This document shows positions 23,701 to 33,324 of a stretch of 64,000 nt of DNA, piece after piece (the first letter of the stretch is position 1; the number at the start of each line of letters is the position of its first letter). The notes beneath the pieces were generated by a model that saw nothing but the letters and a program-made list of their open reading frames with translations, was not told the origin of the DNA and made no database searches. The position numbers were made by a program, and so were the translations under genes. Source of the DNA: Perca fluviatilis (lineage: Eukaryota; Chordata; Actinopteri; Perciformes; Percidae); NCBI RefSeq assembly GCF_010015445.1, contig NC_053127.1, positions 26,942,215 through 27,006,214 of the forward strand, written 5' to 3'.

Positions 23701-25645
23701 GCATTCTCATAGTTGCCTTTCTTGGCGTAGGCAGCTGAGCGGTTACTGAACAGGACATGGTTCGAACCGTCAAGGGCCAAAGCTTCGGTGTAGCAACGTA
23801 CAGCCTCATCAATATTTCCTGCGCTCAGCGCCTTGTTGCCCTGGTCTTTCAATGCTGAAACCTATGAGCCAGAAAAATTCAATCAGAGGCACATTCACAA
23901 TACTACAGCTCTCCTGCTGTGACTGCTCTATAACTATTACACAAAAGCACACGCACATAATCCCCTATATAGATCTGACTACAGAGAAGACATCTTTCGC
24001 AGCTGCCACTGGCAGAACTGAAAAAAAACCACTCAGCTGTTCATGTTAGACCCAGAACATATGTCTTTATTTTGTTAATGTAAATTCATGGTCCTCACAA
24101 TTAATATGAGCCAAAGCCATGTAAGCAGCTGTGTACTTCGAAAACCAGGGCTATACTCAAATATTAAGAAAAAACAATAAGTAATTGTTCTCAAGTCAAG
24201 CAAGGGATGGACAAGAACTGGACATTTGCACTTTGCATTGCCCTATTGTATTACTGTTTACAATGCTCAGAGATCCTCATCAGAGATGATTGTTTAGCTA
24301 CATGTGTACGTATGTATGTGTATGCATATGAATGTGTATATGTACACTATTTTATATACAAAGTTTTATCTGTGTATAGTAGTCAAATTAATACATTTAC
24401 CTTTGTCAGCTTTGATGTCCTTTTTAGCCATATGCCTATTTCTGTGTATGTACTTTAAGAGCAACAAAAAGCCAGAATCAAATTCCTTGTATGTGTTCAC
24501 ACTTTCTTGGCCACTAAAGCTGACTCTGAATGTTCATCTGAGTGAGGTCTAGCAATTGATGATGATGATGATGCTGCTTTCTTTTGGAGGCTGTCATTGG
24601 TGCATCAAGAAACCCCAGTACACTTCTATTAGCCATTATGAATGCACACATAATCACAAACCAATAGATACGGTCAAAATGAAAATAGAGTCTGGAAGGA
24701 TATTACACTATATACACCCAAATAATTGAACTGGCCAGTTGCAGAACTTTCGAGAGGACGCGGCACACGACAAAATGCGGCTGTAGCCATGACAGCGGCG
24801 CCGTGTGCATCTAGAAAGATCCTCTGGTCTGAGTGCAGGCTACTGAGGACAACGCTGAAGCCGATCCAAAAATACTCCTGCAGCATGTGCTACAGACAGA
24901 CTGTCGCAGTTTAGCTGTTGGTCCTCTGACACATTTCAACACACAGGGATTTACCTAACGTTACTGGCTTAATTATGGCTCTCATTTGTCCGTCACCTTA
25001 ATAATGATAGCGTTCACATTGTGAGCTAGCTAATGTTAGCTGGGGTACAATAATTTGCTAACTAAGGAGTTACTTCGCGTTAAGGGTATCTTGTCGTGAT
25101 TTGCTAGCGTATATTGCTATATCAAGGCAATGGCAATGGCTGCAGTGGCAGGTAAACCTCAATGATAAAGCAGCTGTGATAAATTTAAGTCATATGCGTT
25201 AGCTTAACAGTTAACGTTAGCTAACCTTGCCGTGTGCAATCATACATTAGCCACAGCCGTACACAAATTAACAAACGGTTAACCTTGCTAGATAAGTTTG
25301 CACAATTTAGCTAGGTTCCAGTTTATCTAGCTAACGTTAACGTTACATTGCAGACTAGCGTTTTCAAGATACCTTGAGCTGGGTAACAACCTCAAGCCCA
25401 ATCGGACAACATCAACCAAAACACATTACTACCGGATTGACGCTAAAATAGCAAGCTAGCTAACGTTAGCTGTCTGATATTAGCAAACTGTGAAGTCCAA
25501 GTGAAAAGAGGTGGCTTACTACACTAACCTCCAAAGCATTATTGTAAAGACACGTATAATCGAAGGAACTCATCATTATTTCTAAAGATAACGTAAGGTT
25601 AAAAAAGAATTGTGAAGATAGTTGTATGACACTCACTTTCTCCAT
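17762..25645 (-). CDS. stip1: Stress-induced phosphoprotein 1 (Hop/STI1 co-chaperone), complete coding region
   Basis: Cytosolic adaptor that bridges Hsp70 and Hsp90 during client transfer. Coding exons, in transcript order: 25645-25637 (three codons, MEK), 23861-23652, 23554-23413, 23094-22953, 22641-22476, 22333-22207, 21183-21081, 20755-20635, 20446-20350, 20250-20126, 20018-19982, 19854-19751, 18094-17922, 17834-17762. They join in frame to 542 codons, matching the roughly 543 residues usual for vertebrate STIP1. TPR1 is at about 4-105 with the carboxylate clamp K8, N12, N43, K73, R77. DP1 is at about 128-168, followed by a proline/acidic linker near 190-220. TPR2A is at about 224-335 with clamp K228, N232, N263, K300, R304. 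TPR2B is at about 355-477 and DP2 at about 485-535, ending GLIAIR. All key residues are intact. The first exon codes for only three residues, and intron 1 is about 1.8 kb. A heat-shock element lies upstream. Confidence 0.97.
18176..18738. mobile_element. Full-length TTAA-flanked non-autonomous element (piggyBac-like)
   Basis: 563 bp bounded by TTAA at 18172-18175 and 18739-18742. Ends are AGTTCCCATGACATG and the inverted CATGCCATGGGACCT, differing at two of 15 positions. Inside, a block of about 45 bp containing CTTAGTGGTCCCATAATACTGTATC is tandemly duplicated (about 18210-18300). No transposase frame. It lies in the last-but-one stip1 intron. TTAA targets are typical of piggyBac-type elements; the superfamily is inferred. 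Confidence 0.75.
18743..19373. mobile_element. Second TTAA-type repeat abutting the first
   Basis: Begins AGTGCTCATATTATGCTCA directly after the TTAA at 18739-18742 and ends with the degenerate inverted copy AAAAGCATAATATAAGACAC near 19354-19373. The right-hand TTAA is not preserved. No coding capacity. This is a recognisable type of interspersed fish repeat. It lies in the same stip1 intron as its neighbour. Confidence 0.65.
21328..21400. repeat. hAT-like repeat end
   Basis: TAGGGGTGCAACGGATC followed by repeated CACGG(A/T)TCGGATC-type words, characteristic of hAT non-autonomous elements in fish (from memory). It lies in stip1 intron 6. The opposite end was not located. Confidence 0.5.
21700..21960 (+). 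repeat. LINE-like 3' tail fragment
   Basis: Ends with GTGCTATATAAATAAACTTGAC, the same tail as the L2-type copy ending at about 45775. The upstream part does not show a clear reverse-transcriptase frame. It lies in stip1 intron 6. Confidence 0.5.
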
Positions 25646-26165
25646 GGTGCAAGCATGAGGTTCCTTCCAGAAACTACTGCGGAGTGTGAATTAGCTCCTC
25701 CCCTTGAACAACATGTAGGTTGCCAGTTTGAGGTGTAGAAAATCAGTAATCAACGTTCAGATTTACGTTTTACCCGAGAGGTTTATTCTAAGCGGCAATA
25801 TATAGCCCATCAATTGAAACTTCCAGAAGTTGACGGAATAAACAAGAAAGTGCTACATGCTCTCCTAGCTGTAGATACTTGGCTGACTGATAGTATATCA
25901 TAGATGGTACATTGGGGATAGCTGAGATAGTGGAGGACCATTGATGGAAATGATAGAGCAAGTCTCAACACATAGCTAAGCGTAAAAAACAAACAAATCA
26001 TGTGTAGATCAATCATTAAATCTTTTATGCTTAATTTGACAGTTGTTAGGACGTACACACAAATAATATCTTAATACACCATGAGTAAAACCTATAGGCT
26101 GTACAGTGCATGGCCTTTTTATTGAAACTTAAAAGGTTATGTGATGTCATCATGGTGTTATTAAT
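25646..26165. promoter_or_regulatory. stip1 5' flank
   Basis: No coding sequence seen. Contains the two heat-shock motifs described separately. The TSS position is not determinable from the sequence alone; the two-unit HSE only about 20 bp from the ATG may lie within the 5' UTR. Confidence 0.5.
25815..25829. promoter_or_regulatory. Heat-shock element upstream of stip1
   Basis: GAAACTTCCAGAA contains three perfectly spaced alternating pentamers (GAA, TTC, GAA), the consensus for HSF1 trimer binding, about 170 bp upstream of the stip1 ATG. A second two-unit site, TTCCAGAA, is at 25665-25672, about 20 bp from the ATG. STIP1 is a known heat-inducible gene; use of these exact sites is inferred. 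Confidence 0.7.
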
Positions 26166-27165
26166 AGAAACATAGGTAACACTTAATAACAATCACTAAT
26201 AAATTGTATATTGATAGTAATTTAAACTTTATTGTATAGTTATTTTAAAGCTTTAGTGCATACATTTTTTATATTAATGAACGTCCGTTACATTCAAGCC
26301 ATTGCCAAAACTCTCTCTGTATTTGTCTGTATGGCTGTGTTCAGAAGATTGTGGCAACTGTGACTTTCCCGGGCAGAAACTGGAGTGAAGATAATTACCT
26401 CTTCTGAAGAGTCCACCATGTTTATTTAATCCTCCGTGTCCTCCTTGGTTACTAGCAACTGTGTGGAAGAGGTCATGGAAGGCTTGTATCATGTGGACGC
26501 GCCGACAGTTTTGTTGTCATTACTTAGAATTCCTCATGGGGGAGACTTAACAATGAAATGATTTATAATGTTTACTAATTATTAGTAATGTTATAGCCTT
26601 ATTCATGCTATTTTATCAATAGATTAGTGTAATATAAAATAATAGGTTTATACATTTAGATAGTTTAGATAGTTAATACTTTGTCAATGGTTAATAATTG
26701 TTTTGTAAACCATCTATAAACATTATTTGGATGCTATTGTAAAGTTGCAACTAATGCTTAATAATAAGTTAATGATTAATAAATGATTTATAAAGCATCA
26801 AGTAACATTCATTTGGCAATCTATAAAAGCAATGATTATTTGATTATTTGTACACTGATAATAACTATCCTGTTTATATGCTTTACAAAAAATTATTAAC
26901 CATTAACAAAGTATTGTATTCATCAGATGCAACTTTATAATAGCCATCCAAATAATGTTTATTGACGGTTTATAAACAGTTTCTTAATCATTAACAAATA
27001 CTTAATATAATATATAAAAATGTTATGATGTGTGTGAACAAGCTGTTAAAATAACAAATTATAGCATAACAATTAGTAAACATTATTAATTATCATTTAG
27101 TTAACAGTAAAATAACTATTAACTTAAGTTTAATTAACTATCAATTTACCATTTATTAGCGATGG

Positions 27166-27170
<5 letters not shown>
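26166..27170. mobile_element. AT-rich foldback (long inverted repeat) element
   Basis: The left end at about 26166-26245 (containing AATCACTAATAAATTG) is complementary to the right end at about 27100-27170 (containing CAATTTACCATTTATTAGCG). Internally, about 26670-26750 pairs with about 26925-27005 around shared words such as ATAATGTTTATT/ATAAACATTAT. A less AT-rich block at about 26277-26530 interrupts the left half. No transposase. It lies between stip1 and spata22. Boundaries are approximate. Confidence 0.6.

Positions 27171-27219
<49 letters not shown>
27165..27219. repeat. (TA)n-(TG)n compound microsatellite
   Basis: Seven TA units pass directly into about twenty TG units, just outside the right end of the foldback element. 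Confidence 0.95.
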
Positions 27220-27221
<2 letters not shown>

Positions 27222-28487
27222 CATACACAGTATACTTGCAGAAATTGAAATTAATAAATGGGTTTGATTTACTAAAGATCCCAGCATTTACAATACAGGG
27301 GACCAGATGTAGGCAAATGCTTCTGTCATCCTGATTTCATCCCCAGATTTTGAAGTGGGGTACAAGCCCATTTTACTAGTCCCAACTCATTAACTACAGG
27401 GTGCTACCTGTTTTAAACAGTGTATGGGCGATACACATCTGAACTGTTTTTATTTGTAATAGCATGATCTCCATTTAGCCAGAACTGCATAAACAAAACC
27501 CATAAAGATATCATATTCTTTTACTTCAGAACCTAAGTGGTGCTATAGCAATCATGACTTAGTAACTGAATAATTATTTTTGGACTCCAGAGCAGAAATT
27601 AAAGAGATTCAGAGTATTCAGAAAGCAGCTAAAAATTTGAGTTTTTTTTTTTTCTCACCTGGGATAAAGTCTAATCCATTACACAACTTGTTTGCTAATC
27701 CTAGTTTCTCAGAGGCAAAGGATGTAGTGGAGGCCATCCTGAATAGACCATTCATGCTGCTGTTGCCATGGATTCACTGATCGAGGAAACACAAGACAGA
27801 GAAGCCATGTGTTAAGATCAAAGAGTGACCTTCTGACTCTCAGTGAGGATGTCACACAGAAACTCTGAGGCTGAGATCAGCCTCAGGCTATGTGCAAAAC
27901 GAAGGGCAGAGCAGGTGCAGCCTTTTCCTTTGTCTTTCCTTATAGTCTCTCAGACAAGATGCCTCCATCTCTATTTATTTTAATTAATCTGCTGAAACAC
28001 CACCAGGAATCCATTGAGGTCCACATATGAGTAGAGCATTGCAACCAACCATACTTGGACTGTAGCAAATGAGATGAAGCTTATAACATGTGCCTTGATT
28101 TCCAGTTGATTAACAAGGATTTAGATGGGAATTTTGTGTTTTTCTGTGGCTAAGAGGATCCTATTATGGATGAGGGAGATGGACTGACACTTGTGTTCAG
28201 AACTAGGATAAAAAAAAAAGTCTCAGCTGGCTGTAGGTGTGCTCTCTATCTATCTCATTCTCCCTTCTCCACTTCATTTTGCACAGCAACTTCATCCCTC
28301 TTTCATGTGGAAGGTAATGCCTCAACTATTGAGATCTTGATACTATTTTTCTATGTGCAAAGTAAAACTAGCATCCTTGGACAAATCACCTGATCCTGAT
28401 CACTGGTTATACATACCAGTCTAAAGATTGACCAATAAAGTCAAATAATTTGGCTCAAAAACCTGGATGCTCCTCAATTTGTTTTAG
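27220..28487. other. Intergenic, no gene recognised
   Basis: Short open frames only, none resembling a known protein or flanked by convincing splice sites. No obvious repeat end. Confidence 0.5.
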
Positions 28488-28656
28488 ATTATTTTGGGGC
28501 TTTTCCACCTTTATTTGACAGGACAGCGAGGTGAGAAAGCGGGGGAAGACATGCAGGAAATCGTCACAGGTCGGATTCGATACTTGGACCTCTGCGTCGA
28601 GACATAAACCTCAAAGTATATGTGCCTGCTCTACCACTGAACCAACCCGGCCACGG
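28488..28656 (-). repeat. tRNA-derived SINE, minus strand
   Basis: Read on the minus strand, it begins near 28656 with an A-box-like GGTTCAGTGGTAGAGC, followed about 45 bases later by a B-box-like GTATCGAATCC, as in the internal RNA polymerase III promoter of a tRNA head. A non-tRNA body follows, including the reverse complement of GCGGGGGAAGACATGCAGG. It lies between stip1 and spata22. Confidence 0.7.
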
Positions 28657-29618
28657 ATGCTGCTTAATTCATGTCTAATGGCGCGTTCACACCGCCCGCG
28701 TTTTTGGGGGGCTTTAAGATGCGATAAGACTCCAGCCCTAATGTTTTTAATTTTGCGTAGGCCTACTGGCTAAGTACTACCTGATTACATTATAAAAAAT
28801 GCCAAACAGATTTGTGTTCTTTTACAATTATCTCAAACAAAGTGGTAAAAGAGGAGGGAGGGCGAACATTTAAGTGATGGAAGTGATGCATAAACGACTA
28901 TGTATAGGCTTCAATATGAGGCATACAGTAACATCAGTGACATATGCCTAAAATATGTTTCCTTATTTTAAAATGCACCACAAACAAGCACTGTAAATTA
29001 CAAAAAATACTGTTTTTTTACTGTTATTTTCAAAAAATGTTTTTGAATTACGTGAGTCTTTGGACCTCCGAGCTTGCTAGGGGATCGTGAAGGCAACATC
29101 CGTCACCAGTGTTTGGCGCGTGTCGCTTTCCAAGGTGCTGACCTCTAAGGGACCCTTCGTCGTAATTTTGGTTTAACTTTTGTTAACTTTAGCCAACAAA
29201 AAGAAGTTAGTAATTAATTAATGTTCATAAAAAACAATTTGGGCTTGTTAAAGAAAGAACAGTTACAACTGGTAGCTTACATTACAGCTGTAATGTTACC
29301 TAGCTAGATGAGCTGTCTAAACATTTATTAACTTTTTAGCTAACGTTAAGCTAACGTTAAGCTAACTTAAGCTAGGTAATTTACTGTAGCTAACGTTTAA
29401 GTTGTTGCTAAACTAACACATTAACTTATAAACTGTCTTAACTTTTCAAGTATTTTCAACTTTGTTAACAGACTAGTTTTTTTCACAGCCGAGTGGGTGA
29501 CAAACAGCAACCAGGACATCGGTTTAAATGTCTTTTCCATTTTCTTATTTGGTGCTTCTCTTCCTGTAACCTAAGAGCTAACGTCAATAACCTAACAACG
29601 TTTTTAAAAGCCATCACA
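28657..29618 (+). promoter_or_regulatory. 5' flank of spata22
   Basis: Non-coding. The last 300 bases contain TAACGTTAAGCTAACGTTAAGC (29341 onward; two AACGTTAAGC copies) and further related words up to 29400, matching the motif clusters at the other two gene starts. TSS not determined. Confidence 0.4.
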
Positions 29619-32600
29619 ATGAGGAGACAGGAAAACCAGCAAACCAGGTCAACAGCAGGTTTGTAAAAGAAATGTAACGTTAGTACACAATCTCCACACT
29701 ATGGTTACTTAATGGCTTCACAAATGGCAGTGGCTTAGTTAGGTTTCCAGGGTCAGTAATTAGTGTCTTGCGGTCTAATGTTAGATACAATAATACAGTA
29801 ATACATATGTTCTGCTTGTTCTAGTAAAATTTGATTTGTTTGATAATAATTCAACTATTCTTACATTTTAAATATTATTACCTGTCCGGCCTAATATAGT
29901 GGGCAGTCTGATGTTGACGTTCACATATGTTTTTTCTGCTGTGTCCATCAGGCTGCCTGTCTGTGCCGCTCTTTAACCAGAAGAAAAGAAACCGAGTTCC
30001 TTTGACATCTGCTCCCTCGGAGAACGAATTCTTCTCCCACAGTGAATACATGGCCAGCAGCAGCTCAGCCACATCTCACAGCACATCAGGTGAAGCATTC
30101 AGGCTCTTTAAGCTTCTACTGGATTTCAGTCACTAGGTGGCAGTATACCCAAAGAAAAACATAAAATGTAAATATATTTTAGAAATGCAACTGTTGCTCT
30201 TGAATGTTGCTTAATGTCTAATTTAATGTTTAATGTCTGACTGTTCACCATCTTCTGCTGAATCACACAATTAAGAACATTTTACATTAAAAAAGGACAA
30301 TATTGTAAAATGTCTCCCCATGAATTAAGATACACAGCTACAGACAGATGAGGCTGCCATAAGATTTTCCTCTGAGAATGTACCTTTCCTCAGGTACCTA
30401 TGGATGTTACCAGGCTTCAGGTCCGTCCTCTGGTGCTCCACTACACCACCAGTTGAACAGGCAGACCATCCCACAATCTACTCCACCCCAGCTTTATGGC
30501 AGCTACAGACCTGCTCCTGGACCTGCCCCTGCAATGAAAACCTTAACACCCATAAAACATCCATACAAATTTGGAGGTACAAGGTATGTTTCAATCACAA
30601 CAATGAAAAATGCTGAAAAATCATAAACCCCCAAATCACAAACGAGCTGTTTAAACTGGACCATTTTTTCATATTTTCAAATAATACATGGGTGGTTAAC
30701 CATCCAGACACCTGAGAAACAGTTGAAAAGCTTGACAGAAATGTCGACAACACGACTTTGTTCATAGCTGTAACAGGCAGCAAACAAATTGTGTTTGAGC
30801 CATGATTTTACTGTACCTTGATTTTCTCACTAAATAGAGTGTAGTACCTGGCACTGACAACATATGAAAAACATATCCCAAAAGCCATAGACGAAAGAAA
30901 AAAAGTTGAATGTGTTTATTGTGTGCTTGGTTTCAATTTGAGATTCCAGTATTTGAAAATAGGTTTATGTATTTTCATTTTCAATTCAATTTCAATTTCA
31001 ATTTCAATTCAATTTTATTTATAGTATCAAATCATAACAAGAGTTATCTCGAGACATTTTACAGATAGAGTAGGTCTAGACCACACTCTATAATTTACAA
31101 TTTATTTTCAGCTCTAAGATGGGACCGGCCAGCAACCCAATGAGACAACAGGATTTCTGCTCCAGACAGAGCACATATCAAGCTCCCAACATCAGTGAGA
31201 GTGCACAAATCAAGCCAACGCCTCATACTGGGTTTTCTCAGATGGGTCAGCAGTCCTCTTACAGACCGCCCAATCCCACCCATCAGTATTCCCATCAGCC
31301 CAGACCTCTGCCAGCTCCTGTCCCAGCACCCAGCAGGCCCTCTGCTCCTGCAGCGCAGCCACAGAACAACTCCTGGAAGTTTACTAACAGCTTTGGGCCA
31401 CAGAAATCACCCAATGTGGTAAACTGGAGCACAAATCAACCTAAGACTGCACGACAGACTAAAACTCAGGTAGAAAAATATGTGAAAAATATATATAATA
31501 ATATACAAAGATTTGAAAATTTGCCATTAATTGTTGTTGTTCTGATCACTGCAGCATTTGTATGTGTGCTTAACAGGACACATTTCCAATGAAGCCAGCC
31601 ATTGAGAACTCACTGAGGATCCTGACTTCCGTTATTGGTGGGATGAGACACTGGAGCCAGTTTAAAGACAAAGTGCCATACTTATTTGAGATATTTGGTC
31701 AGTCGATTAGGAGTTGCTGTTGTCAATGATGTGTATTTTTGAAACACCATTAAACTGACAGGCTGTGCTCCTCCCTCAGCTACTCTCGACTCTGCGGTCA
31801 CACTGGGTCACCACGGAGCCAAGAACTTCCTCATGAGAGACGGGAAGGAGGTAATGACGTGTGTCTTCTATGAAAATGTGAGTTGGGGAAAAAAAGCTTT
31901 CTCTTAAGAAGTGAATGAATGCATCTTGAGTTTATCAGAGGACAATATAAATTTGTTCACAATAACTTGCCCTGAGTCTCCTCAGCTTCAGTCATATAAA
32001 ATGACTTTTTATTAAAAATGACTTGGTGTTATCCACGTTTAGTATGATGATTATGATTCACTTTGGTTATACTGTATATTTCCTGTACAAGTAAACCTGT
32101 TAGTGTGAATGTATGAATTAAGTTACTATCATCATCATCCTTAGTTTGAATTTAGAGGCTTTCACATCTACTCAAACTCAAAAATGTTGAGGAATTACTG
32201 AATATTGTTGATACTGGCTGTGAAAAGGTTGCTCTTTTCACTTGACCCAGTTTCCGAACATTACCAGTGACTCTGTTAAATTATTTATTACAGTGCAGTG
32301 TTTCAGTTAATCTGATAAATAATCAATCAGGTAATATAACTAGCACAATATTGTTTAATTAGTTTTATTTTTGTTTCACAGGGTTATGATCAGCTAAAAA
32401 AAAGGCTCCACCCTTTTGTGTGTATGATGGTTATTGTGGCTATTGTGTTGGTTGTTTCTGTTGTTTTTCTGCATGTGATGTTGGGGTAAATCAGTTATTC
32501 AATCTGGCGGCAGCTTGCTGTGAGGCTGCAGCTTTCTATAGTTTTAATGTTATTTTTGTCTAATTTCCCAGGATCCATTTCCCCTCAGTCTCATTAATAT

Positions 32601-33002
32601 ATTTGTTAATAAATGCAACCTTTTTTGCTCTCATTCCTGCATATCAACCTGCTTCTTCAACCTCTTTAAAGTTTTCCGGTGCCAAGCAACATCAACTTCC
32701 CTTTATATCGAGTGGTGACCAGACACTGGCATTTATAATACTATATTCAATGCAAAGTATAAACATAAAGTAACACTGGAATCTGACTTAATCTGCCTCT
32801 TGTCCAACAGGAGCAGGAACTGCCCCGTCTCATCCGGGGTCAAGTTCATCGCTGTGTGGGAAACTATGACCGCAGTAGAGACGTCCTGATGTGTGTGTCC
32901 GTCAGACCCGGCCTGCCCTCAGAGCAGAGGAACGCTCAGGAGGCCGTCAAAGCCTGCGATGCAGAAATGAGGGCGCTGGTCAAATCACTCAGTGAAGTCT
33001 GA
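29619..33002 (+). CDS. spata22: Spermatogenesis-associated protein 22, complete coding region
   Basis: Meiosis-specific partner of MEIOB; the complex binds ssDNA with RPA and is needed to complete double-strand-break repair in germ cells. Coding exons: 29619-29658, 29952-30089, 30394-30583, 31112-31469, 31577-31697, 31780-31877, 32811-33002, joining in frame to 378 codons. The first ATG gives an N-terminus with RSTAGCL then VPLFNQKKRNR, a signature shared with mammalian SPATA22. Residues about 60-240 are low-complexity and Pro/Gln/Ser-rich. The C-terminal conserved region (about 248-378) has LDSAVT, FLMRDGK, CVFYEN, ELPRLIRG and HRCVGNYD, the part known to contact MEIOB. AATAAA signals follow at 33139-33144 and 33146-33151. 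All splice sites are GT-AG. The gene is divergent from stip1 and convergent with the LHFPL gene. The middle region diverges from mammals; identity is secure from both ends. Confidence 0.95.
30960..31100 (+). repeat. Dispersed fish repeat with (TTCAA)n head, in spata22 intron 3
   Basis: A TTTCAA/TTCAAT pentamer-hexamer run is followed by TTTATTTATAGTATCAAATCA, AGTTATCTCGAGACATTTTAC and CTAGACCACACTCTATAATT, a sequence I recognise from many fish loci. It stops about 11 bases before the splice acceptor of the exon at 31112. Family name not assigned. Confidence 0.65.
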
Positions 33003-33138
33003 GCATCAAAACTGTATGTATCAACAGCCATACAAGACGAATCGGAAGAAAGTATACCAGTATTTAATGAGTGTGCATGAGAGCCAAGCTTAGTGCTATA
33101 GAGTAATAGATCAGTCTTGTTATGGGTAGAAGTTACAA

Positions 33139-33151
33139 AATAAAAAATAAA
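33139..33151 (+). terminator. spata22 polyadenylation signals
   Basis: Two AATAAA hexamers, 33139-33144 and 33146-33151, about 140 bp after the spata22 stop codon. Confidence 0.7.
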
Positions 33152-33318
33152 GCATGTTTTGACCTGTAGAGGCCGCAGTTGCGATGTTGTGCTGAACTTT
33201 AACAGCTGAATTCACTTGCATGTTCTGGCGTAAATGTTTTTGTATTTACTTGTGAATATAAAGAGTTGTTTCATTTAACGGAAAGTAAAGCCTCTCTTTT
33301 TGTAAGTTCTGAAATATT

Positions 33319-33324
33319 TTTATT
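33319..33324 (-). terminator. Candidate polyadenylation signal of the LHFPL-type gene
   Basis: TTTATT on the plus strand, i.e. AATAAA on the minus strand, about 2.4 kb after the LHFPL-type stop codon. Other minus-strand AATAAA-like words occur nearer the stop, so which one is used is uncertain. Confidence 0.35.

Noticed and set aside
28488..28656. Possible functional tRNA gene
   Set aside because: A- and B-box-like words are present, but the segment cannot fold a complete cloverleaf with anticodon arm as written and continues into a SINE body.
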